From Promethearchaeia archaeon (GTDB taxonomy: Archaea > Asgardarchaeota > Lokiarchaeia > Sigyniarchaeales > SOKP01): a DNA stretch of 7,069 bases. The notes beneath the pieces were generated by a model. It did no database searches, was not told the origin of the DNA, and saw only the letters and a program-made list of their open reading frames with translations. The stretch lies in assembly GCA_029856375.1 (NCBI GenBank), contig JAHQWX010000093.1, positions 1-7,069 on the forward strand. The letters run 5' to 3'. Numbering within the stretch: the stretch's first letter is position 1; each line of letters begins with the position of its first letter. Position numbers and translations under genes: made by a program. Shown here in pieces: positions 1 through 5,694 of the stretch.

Positions 1-1345
1 TACCAATAATCCACCAAAAAATTGTAGATCTCTTACTTGGTGTCTTTTTTTTCTGATATCTTCTCTTTGCTAGTTTAATTCTGCGTTCTATTTGCTCCTT
101 GGATTTATTATAGCGCTCTATACCTTTGTCAGTCAACTCTGTTTTACCATCTTTTTCGATAAAAAGCTTCCTTTTTTCCATCAAATTTAAAATTTTATAA
201 ACGCCGTATTTCTCAATATCGTAAAGCCCAAAAGTCGCCCAGTATTCTAAAATCTCGCGACCTTTAGTGATTGCCTCTACAAATCCTTTGTTCAATTCTT
301 CTTTAGATAGTGCCTCTTCTTGAATAGTCATCAATAACCAGTAAGCAATTTTGAACTCAAATGCTTCGTCAATCCTCAACTTAAAGGTATCAATTTCGAT
401 CTCGTCTCCAGACTTTATTAATTCAATTAGCGTTTCAACGCCATCATATATAATCAGGCAAGAAATAAAGAGGCCAATGAGAGCGTCAATGAAATAAATC
501 TCAAAAATCGCAAAAAAAAGCCCAAATATAACGCCCACGGATAAAATTATATTATTCATATTGTCTTTCGCATCGGAAAGTAATGAAAAGTTGCCTTCTG
601 CTTTTCCTACCAGATTTTTTAAAACTAATAAAGCCATATTAATCAAAATCGAAATGAACATTAAAATAAAAATCCAATAACTTGGCGTTATTATTTCGCT
701 ATTGATTAACGAAAATATCGAAGAAATTACGAGATTTACTCCGGTAAACAGCATTAAAATTATAATCATAATTGATCCGAGCTTATCCTTATTGTATTTC
801 ATGCTAAGGGTGATAATAAAAATTTTTATAATATCGGTCAGATTTTCCATACCTTCGTTAAACAATGCATCACTGCCAGAACTAATTCCTACAAGGATTT
901 TCAGCGAAGACATAAAGACCAAGCACAATAAAGAAAAGAGAAGCGTAACCTTTTCGCTAAACAATTTCCGCATTATTTTAGATTGACTTGAAATAACCTT
1001 CTGAGATTTAATCAGAACATCCTGTCCTTTCTCGGTAAGAGAAAATAAACCATTAGCCTCTTGAATTAATCCTTTTTTAATTCCTTTTTCAATGAAATTA
1101 TTTAGAATTGGTGGAGGCAATTTTACATAATCCATCTCGGCAGCGTAAAAATACTTAAAATAATCGCATAATTTCTGATGGGTGTTCTCTCCCTTGGAAA
1201 TTGAAACCATTATTACATACAATGGAGACCAGTTGGGATTATCTTCAAGTGTTTGATAAAGTTCTCTTGAAAGTATTGTCAATTCTTTATGCCTGAGAAT
1301 ACGAACATCTTTGATAACTTCGCGCGCCACGATAGAATCCACCAT
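1..1345 (-). CDS. Winged helix-CDF-winged helix membrane protein, copy 1 (partial, 3' end beyond the window)
   Basis: An open frame of 448 codons runs without a stop from an ATG at 1343-1345 to the window edge, so the last residues are missing; this is an edge truncation, not a broken gene. Domains in order: a winged-helix-like region at about residues 40-115 (GLIQEANGLFSLTEKG is a typical wing/helix segment); a six-helix CDF-type core at about 132-312; a second winged-helix-like region at about 325-410 (AYWLLMTIQEEALSKEELN, then TELTDKG); a Lys/Arg-rich stretch; and the start of a final membrane helix (STIFWWIIG). In TM2 the CDF metal motif HxxxD reads E167xxxD171. In TM5 it reads D261xxxN265. 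The core is about 70% identical by hand count to the upstream paralogue, and the flanks are more divergent. The 4-nt gap after the upstream stop, with a weak AGGA 10 nt before the ATG, indicates co-transcription. Cation transport is inferred from the fold; the substrate is unknown. Confidence 0.82.
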   Translation of the reverse strand, partial: MVDSIVAREVIKDVRILRHKELTILSRELYQTLEDNPNWSPLYVIMVSISKGENTHQKLCDYFKYFYAAEMDYVKLPPPILNNFIEKGIKKGLIQEANGLFSLTEKGQDVLIKSQKVISSQSKIMRKLFSEKVTLLFSLLCLVFMSSLKILVGISSGSDALFNEGMENLTDIIKIFIITLSMKYNKDKLGSIMIIILMLFTGVNLVISSIFSLINSEIITPSYWIFILMFISILINMALLVLKNLVGKAEGNFSLLSDAKDNMNNIILSVGVIFGLFFAIFEIYFIDALIGLFISCLIIYDGVETLIELIKSGDEIEIDTFKLRIDEAFEFKIAYWLLMTIQEEALSKEELNKGFVEAITKGREILEYWATFGLYDIEKYGVYKILNLMEKRKLFIEKDGKTELTDKGIERYNKSKEQIERRIKLAKRRYQKKKTPSKRSTIFWWIIG

Positions 1346-2357
1346 ATTATTATATTCCTGCTAAAAAATCATTTATCATAGGGCCATAAATAAATAAAAA
1401 TATTGTAGCAACAATAATGAATATACAACAAACGCACCCAAATTTTCCGTGACTTTGTTGTTTCAAATCTCTCGCGACTTTTTTCGATTCTTCAGCGCTT
1501 CCCTTATTTAAGCATTCGATTCCCTTATGTGTCAAAGAAGTTTTATTATTCTCTTCAATTATAAGTGCATCATTTTCTAGAGCGTTTATAATCCTAATCG
1601 CACCGTTTTTGGTAACATTATAAAATCCGAGAATTGCGAAAAAATCGTAAACTGAATGACCCTTTTCTACAGATTCTATAAATTTTTGATTTAACTCTGC
1701 TTTTGGAAGCCCATCTTCTTGAATTGTAGCTAAAAGCCAGTAAGATATTCTGTTGTCAATCATTTCTTCCAAATGTAATTTGAACGCGTCAATTTCTATA
1801 TTATCACCAGATTTAATCAATTCTTTTAATGTAACAATTCCATCGTAAATTACAAGCGATGAAATGAAGATTGCTACGAGAGAATCGATAAAATAAATTT
1901 TGAAAATTGCGAATGTCAGACCAATTATTACTCCCGTTGATAATCTCATGTTAAACGAATTGTCCTTTGCATCGGAGAGTAGAGAAAAATTGCCCGAATT
2001 TTTTCCAACGATCGCTTTCAAATTCATTAATAGAAAATTCAAAGATATCGAAACTAACATTAAGAAAAACGCGTAAACATCTGGAATGATTATTTCACCG
2101 TTGATGAGCGAAAAGATTGAAGAAATTACGAGATTAATTCCGGTAAATAACATAAGAAGAATAATTACTATTGAACCAAGCTTATCCTTCGAAAATTTCA
2201 TACTAAGAGAAATTATGAAGACTTTAATTATATCCGTGAAGTTCTCAATTCCTTCGTTAAATAACGCATCACTTCCACTGCTCATTCCAATTAATATTTT
2301 TAGGGACGACATTAAAACAAGGCAAATTAGCGAAGAGATTAAGGCGAATCTCTCGCT
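371..2357 (-). repeat. Tandem gene duplication, core units 371-958 and 1770-2357
   Basis: The segment 371-958 (residues 130-325 of copy 1) aligns without gaps to 1770-2357 (residues 142-337 of copy 2) at a constant offset of 1399 nt. From position 131 of copy 1 I counted 137 identical residues of 195. Similarity is also visible in the DNA, for example agaaattacgagatt at 721-735 and again at 2120-2134. The winged-helix flanks are less alike, so the membrane core is the more constrained part. Confidence 0.85.
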
Positions 2358-2780
2358 CATAACCCATTTGGCTCCTCTCGCTTTTGCTAATAAAATTTTT
2401 CTACCTTTTATTAAGATATCTCTTCCCGAATCAGATAACGAAAATAAGCCGTTAATCTCTTGGATTAATCCATCGCTTACTCCAGTTTGTATAATTTCAT
2501 CTAGATAAGAAGGCTTAAATTTAATGTAACTGGAATCAGAGGTGTAGAAATATTTGAAATAGTCGTAAATTTTTTCCCGAGTGTTTATACCCTCGTACAC
2601 AGCAACCATCACGCCGTAAAGAGCGGAGTGATTTACTTCTCCCCGAAGTTTTTTTTCTACTTCCCTCTCGAATTGTCCGATTTCTCTAAACGAGGGCTTT
2701 TTAATAGACTCAAAAGTTTCAATGGACAAGTTATTTTTTTCTCCGATACCTATTAGTTTAAAAAAAAATCTATTCAGCAA
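1350..2780 (-). CDS. Winged helix-CDF-winged helix membrane protein, copy 2 (complete)
   Basis: This is a 476-residue protein, much longer than a typical CDF exporter of about 300. Domains in order: a winged-helix-like region at about 50-130 (GLIQEINGLFSLSDSG); a CDF-like core of six hydrophobic helices at about 144-325; a cytoplasmic second winged-helix-like region at about 336-425 (SYWLLATIQEDGLPKAELN, SLTHKG) where a CDF normally has its ferredoxin-like domain; and an extra seventh helix at about 449-468 preceded by CVCC. CDF membership rests on TM2 NEGIENFTD, matching the family pattern (A/S)(D/E)(A/G)xHxxxD, and on TM5 LLSDAKDNSFN. Key residues differ from the family: E179 replaces the TM2 His, D183 is kept, and TM5 has D273 and N277. 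The usual GHGKxE loop is reduced to KDKLG. The first start is TTG at 2780, 27 nt after a TATA box. A second TTG at 2729, preceded by GGAG, would remove 17 residues. It leads the operon with the 1-1345 paralogue. Whether it transports, senses or regulates is not known. Confidence 0.85.
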   Translation of the reverse strand: MLNRFFFKLIGIGEKNNLSIETFESIKKPSFREIGQFEREVEKKLRGEVNHSALYGVMVAVYEGINTREKIYDYFKYFYTSDSSYIKFKPSYLDEIIQTGVSDGLIQEINGLFSLSDSGRDILIKGRKILLAKARGAKWVMSERFALISSLICLVLMSSLKILIGMSSGSDALFNEGIENFTDIIKVFIISLSMKFSKDKLGSIVIILLMLFTGINLVISSIFSLINGEIIIPDVYAFFLMLVSISLNFLLMNLKAIVGKNSGNFSLLSDAKDNSFNMRLSTGVIIGLTFAIFKIYFIDSLVAIFISSLVIYDGIVTLKELIKSGDNIEIDAFKLHLEEMIDNRISYWLLATIQEDGLPKAELNQKFIESVEKGHSVYDFFAILGFYNVTKNGAIRIINALENDALIIEENNKTSLTHKGIECLNKGSAEESKKVARDLKQQSHGKFGCVCCIFIIVATIFLFIYGPMINDFLAGI

Positions 2781-2793
2781 TTCAGTTAATTAC

Positions 2794-2815
2794 TTATTAA
2801 TTATAAAATTAATAA
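2794..2815. repeat. Perfect 22-bp inverted repeat over the CDF-like operon TATA box
   Basis: The arms TTATTAATT (2794-2802) and AATTAATAA (2807-2815) are exact reverse complements around a 4-nt centre, ATAA. The palindrome covers the TATA box completely, so a bound protein would block TBP. Composition is entirely A/T, so chance formation in this AT-rich spacer is possible. Confidence 0.5.
2800..2807 (-). promoter_or_regulatory. TATA box of the CDF-like operon
   Basis: The minus strand reads TTTATAAT from 2807 down to 2800. The first T is 27 nt before the first base of the TTG at 2780, which places the expected archaeal transcription start at or next to that codon. There is no ribosome binding site before it. 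Confidence 0.55.
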
Positions 2816-2997
2816 TGAAATATAAATATTTAGATATGTCTAATTGCCTTAGAGTAACTCAATAAGAAATCGTTTATTATGACTATTAAATTAAAGGGAA
2901 TTATAATAGAAAGGTTTATTAATATTTTTATGGATTATAATTGTTAAATAGATTAATTAGATATAATATATTAGTAATTATGAAATTTTGATTTTTT

Positions 2998-3861
2998 TTA
3001 AATTGATGAAATTATTATCATTGGTGTAATAATTGCTATTGCAATCGCTCCATAAACGATGCAGAAATAGCCAAATTGAATCTTCTGAGCGATTTTTAAC
3101 AATATTTCGATCGTTAAATAGCCAACGATAAAGCTAATTACCGTTGTGAGAACGATAACAAGTGGATCGAGCGTACCAAAAACTGATCCTTCACCAAAAA
3201 CTACATCTACTGCAATCGACGCGAGCGCTACCGGAACTGACATTAAGAAGCTTAGTTTAAGAGCAGAATCTTGGTTATAATCTTCTAATAAGATAGTTGA
3301 AACCGTAACTCCGCTTCTGCTAATTCCGGGTAAAATCGAAGTCCCCTGGATTAATCCCGCGATAAAGCCAGTTTTTATAACTCCGTTCTCGTCAACATCC
3401 GTAAGTGAGTTTTTCCCGAAATTTCTGCCCAACCTCAGTAGAACTATTCCTGTGATAATAAGAAATATCGAAACAATAAGCGTTATAATATCTCCCGTTA
3501 AAGCGATGAAATAGTCCTTAATCAAGAAATAAAGCGGTAGAGCGGTAATAGCGGTCCCAATTGTTGCCAATACCACCCAATTTCTCTTTTTTATATCGAT
3601 TTCTTCTGGTTCAGAGATTAACGGGATGAGCGATCGAATAATTTTAAAGTAGTCATTTCTAAATTTCAGCAAAACTGCCAGAGTTGTACCCAAATGTAAC
3701 CAAATCGCCAAACTAAACGCTTGTTCGGGTGGGATTCCAAATACATTAATCGCAAATATCATGGTTTGCCCAGAGCTGGATATTGGTAACCATTCTGTCA
3801 AACCTTGGATTATTGAAAGGAATATATATTTAAGGTACTCGATCATAGTTGAGAAAATCAA
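2998..3861 (-). CDS. uppP: UppP/BacA-family polyprenyl-diphosphate phosphatase
   Basis: An integral membrane phosphatase that in bacteria recycles undecaprenyl diphosphate to the monophosphate; in an archaeon the likely substrate is a dolichol-type polyprenyl diphosphate used in glycan export. Both signature motifs are visible: QGLTEWLPISSSGQ at residues 19-32 (E23, S28-S30) and PGISRSGVT at 178-186 (R182). They sit in the two halves of the inverted-repeat fold (IIQGLTEW and LIQGTSIL). The length of 287 residues and about eight hydrophobic segments fit the family. The His usually seen after SS(S/T)G is Gln32 here. The first start is TTG at 3861, 29 nt after a TATA box; an ATG at 3844-3846 gives a 282-residue form starting MIEYLKY, which fits known family N-termini better and would leave a 15-nt leader. 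It is expressed from its own promoter immediately behind the GIY-YIG gene. Confidence 0.92.
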   Translation of the reverse strand: MIFSTMIEYLKYIFLSIIQGLTEWLPISSSGQTMIFAINVFGIPPEQAFSLAIWLHLGTTLAVLLKFRNDYFKIIRSLIPLISEPEEIDIKKRNWVVLATIGTAITALPLYFLIKDYFIALTGDIITLIVSIFLIITGIVLLRLGRNFGKNSLTDVDENGVIKTGFIAGLIQGTSILPGISRSGVTVSTILLEDYNQDSALKLSFLMSVPVALASIAVDVVFGEGSVFGTLDPLVIVLTTVISFIVGYLTIEILLKIAQKIQFGYFCIVYGAIAIAIITPMIIISSI

Positions 3862-3882
3862 CGGATAGATATAATGTTTTAC

Positions 3883-3890
3883 TATATAAA
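3883..3890 (-). promoter_or_regulatory. TATA box of uppP
   Basis: The minus strand reads TTTATATA from 3890 to 3883, 29 nt before the TTG at 3861 and 44 nt before the ATG at 3846. The whole promoter fits in the 39-nt gap after the GIY-YIG stop. A second AT-rich box (TATAAAAT, 3899-3892) lies next to it. Confidence 0.5.
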
Positions 3891-3899
3891 TTTTATATA
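3883..3899. repeat. 17-bp palindrome at the uppP promoter
   Basis: TATATAAA (3883-3890) and TTTATATA (3892-3899) are exact reverse complements around a single T. It lies between the GIY-YIG stop codon and uppP and overlaps the TATA box. It is pure A/T and may simply be low-complexity promoter sequence. Confidence 0.35.
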
Positions 3900-3900
3900 T

Positions 3901-5532
3901 CTACAATTTTGGGTATATAGATTTACCGCATTTAGTACATCTAGCTTGGGGTATTTTTGGAGGTTGCTTTGAATTTTTCATTGTAAAAGTCTGTCTATTT
4001 CTACAGAATTTACATTCGATTATAATCCCATTAGTTAGGTTTTTAAATTCAGCTAAAGATAATCCCCAAAGAAGATTCCGAAATATTTCTGGATTTGGAG
4101 ATCTTTTATCACTATAACCAATAATTCTGCATAAATCCTTTCCGGATATATTATGTAAAGCTAAAGCTAATACTAATGGACGCCTTAAATTTTTCTTTAA
4201 ATTCTTCAATCCTCCGAAGACATTATCTATTTTTCTTTGAATTGCCCTTATTTCTAACCCAGGAATTTTTTTATTTATATTTTCATACGAAATATTGTTA
4301 CCTCTAATAAGTGCACTGAATACAATAGATTCAATCTCCTCATTTAGGAATTTATCTCGAACTTCAGAGTAAGTTTTTCCGTAAATTGATTTACACCATT
4401 CATTCGCAATGTTTGGCCAATTACTTTCGCTTATATTGAATTGTTTTCCCAATTTTTCTCCAACATATGATGATTTAAATCCTTTTTTCATCAATTTTTC
4501 TAATTTCTGTTTTATATATTGGTACCTCAAATCAGTATAAGTCAAAGCCTTTCCATTCTCGTCTTTGTAATAATAAGCGATTTTACTAATTAGTGTTGTT
4601 TCATCTACCCCAAATTGATCAGAAAGTTGAGCTAATGGTCCATCAATTGGATTGATCTTGAAGCTTTCTTCGATAGCTTTATCAAGTACTTCAAATGGTA
4701 TATCTTTCCAATATGGGCTTTTTTCTCCTGTCTCTTGTGGTGGATTAATTCTCCCTCCCTCTAATGTATTGAAACCAAATTTATCTTGCTGGGTTTTAAA
4801 AAAACCGATCCAGTATTTCTCTGATTCATCGAGTTCTTCTTGACTAAAGCAAACTTGCCAAATTTCAATTTTAAACAATTTACGAGCAATATCTTTGTCA
4901 TTATAGCTATATTTTCTAAGCGCTCTTGAAAATTTATCCTCCGTTCTTCTATCTGGCGAGCGCTCATTAAAGGCACGAGAAAGTTTGTCAATCCATTCTT
5001 TCTCCATAGCATTTGTTGTCAACCCAACATAATGTTTACCTGGAAAATGTAAATAAATGCCGTTTGCATCTTTTCTAAGAGATATTTTATATATTAATCC
5101 AACTATTCCATTTTTCTCCTTATTTTCTAATAGTTCAATTAATTCTGATTCTTTTGATTCAATACGACTATAATGAAGACTAGCATTTTCAAGAATATTC
5201 CCACACTTCACGCATTGAATTTTATGCTTATTTAAAATTTGGTAAGAATGTTTTATCTTAGATTGATGATCATTATCTTTTTCATTGGTATCAATATTTA
5301 GTCCTCTATTCTTAACTTTAATTTTTTTATCTTTCTCATTTTCTATACTTTTTTTACTACTATTTGATAAATCGTCCAAATTATTGTCATTCTTAACATT
5401 AATTTCAATTTTGTGGAATCTATGAGTTTTAATATTCATTTCTATTAAATGGTTAAATGAATTACTATTTTTTACTCTATCTTTACTTAATTCAAGAATT
5501 GGCTTCATTTTTGGTTTAACTACATCTCTCAC
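3901..5532 (-). CDS. GIY-YIG endonuclease-like protein with zinc ribbon and HTH-like repeats
   Basis: A 543-residue protein resembling free-standing GIY-YIG homing endonucleases. Residues 1-100 are Lys/Asn-rich and probably disordered. CVKC at 107-110 is half of a possible metal site. The nuclease fold spans about 143-260: GLIYKIS (145-151), HYVGLT (167-172), SEKYWIGFF (237-245; E238 aligns with the metal-binding Glu of I-TevI, E75) and FNTLEGG (254-260; N255). The catalytic Arg of I-TevI (R27, in EKRW) aligns with E179 in MEKEW, so catalysis is uncertain. The tail has HTH-like units at about 284-340 and 341-396, each ending in a GK..TY...R pattern, further helical units to about 490, and a C-terminal zinc ribbon, C507-x2-C510-x21-C532-x2-C535. 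The start is GTG at 5532, exactly 29 nt after a TATA box; an ATG at 5508 is the alternative. It is AT-richer and more Asn/Lys-rich than its neighbours, consistent with a mobile gene. No flanking intron was recognised. Confidence 0.78.
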   Translation of the reverse strand: MRDVVKPKMKPILELSKDRVKNSNSFNHLIEMNIKTHRFHKIEINVKNDNNLDDLSNSSKKSIENEKDKKIKVKNRGLNIDTNEKDNDHQSKIKHSYQILNKHKIQCVKCGNILENASLHYSRIESKESELIELLENKEKNGIVGLIYKISLRKDANGIYLHFPGKHYVGLTTNAMEKEWIDKLSRAFNERSPDRRTEDKFSRALRKYSYNDKDIARKLFKIEIWQVCFSQEELDESEKYWIGFFKTQQDKFGFNTLEGGRINPPQETGEKSPYWKDIPFEVLDKAIEESFKINPIDGPLAQLSDQFGVDETTLISKIAYYYKDENGKALTYTDLRYQYIKQKLEKLMKKGFKSSYVGEKLGKQFNISESNWPNIANEWCKSIYGKTYSEVRDKFLNEEIESIVFSALIRGNNISYENINKKIPGLEIRAIQRKIDNVFGGLKNLKKNLRRPLVLALALHNISGKDLCRIIGYSDKRSPNPEIFRNLLWGLSLAEFKNLTNGIIIECKFCRNRQTFTMKNSKQPPKIPQARCTKCGKSIYPKL

Positions 5533-5553
5533 AGTACTTGTTAGAATTAAAGC

Positions 5554-5561
5554 TTTATAAA
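5554..5561 (-). promoter_or_regulatory. TATA box of the GIY-YIG gene
   Basis: The minus strand reads TTTATAAA from 5561 to 5554, preceded by an A/T-rich stretch. The first T is 29 nt before the GTG at 5532, so transcription should begin at or within a base or two of the codon. No Shine-Dalgarno sequence precedes it. Confidence 0.55.
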
Positions 5562-5630
5562 TAAAAAATGGTTGTTAAATTAGTAAATAATCAATAAAAT
5601 GTTCTTAAATGAAATAATTATATTAAATCT

Positions 5631-5657
5631 ATATTCAAAAACTTTTATTCTGAATAT
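5631..5657. repeat. 7-bp inverted repeat upstream of the MFS promoter
   Basis: ATATTCA (5631-5637) and TGAATAT (5651-5657) are exact reverse complements with centres 20 bp apart, about two helical turns. The site ends 9 bp before the MFS TATA box, a position suited to an activator or repressor dimer. The arms are short and the background AT-rich, so support is weak. Confidence 0.3.
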
Positions 5658-5666
5658 TAATTTAAA

Positions 5667-5674
5667 TTTATAAC
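5667..5674 (+). promoter_or_regulatory. TATA box of the MFS gene
   Basis: TTTATAAC begins 28 nt before the GTG at 5695 and 37 nt before the ATG at 5704. The expected transcription start is therefore at the GTG, giving either a leaderless GTG message or a 9-nt leader before the ATG. Confidence 0.55.
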
Positions 5675-5694
5675 ATTTTTTCAATAAAAACTTA

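Larger units (their letters stand above)
2781..2997. other. Non-coding AT-rich spacer between uppP and the CDF-like operon
   Basis: This 217-nt gap lies between the uppP stop and the TTG start of the CDF-like operon, both on the minus strand. It holds the operon promoter and inverted repeat at its low-coordinate end. I see no tRNA, no small ORF with a credible start, and no clear poly-T terminator for uppP, so read-through from uppP into the operon is possible. Confidence 0.6.
5533..5694. other. Divergent promoter region between the GIY-YIG and MFS genes
   Basis: These 162 nt separate two oppositely oriented genes and contain both TATA boxes, one near each end, plus an inverted repeat near the MFS promoter. 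I see no gene in it; short open frames here overlap promoters and the MFS coding start and have no family resemblance. Confidence 0.6.

Noticed and set aside
702..986. Plus-strand open frame of 94 codons
   Set aside because: It is antisense to the membrane core of CDF-like copy 1, and its similarity to another plus-strand frame at 2086-2508 is explained by the duplication on the minus strand.
1..1345. Possibility that the first copy is a pseudogene
   Set aside because: I translated it line by line: 448 codons with no stop or frameshift. It only lacks a stop because it leaves the window.
2086..2508. Plus-strand open frame of 140 codons
   Set aside because: Antisense to the core of CDF-like copy 2, with no independent family motif or promoter.
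2781..2997. tRNA, small RNA or CRISPR-like repeats in the spacer
   Set aside because: No cloverleaf, no regularly spaced repeats and no GC-rich stems; apart from the promoter palindrome it is plain AT-rich sequence.
4652..5012. Short frames on both strands (4652-4843 plus, 4761-5012 minus)
   Set aside because: They lie inside the GIY-YIG coding sequence in other frames, and the GIY-YIG frame has clear motifs there.
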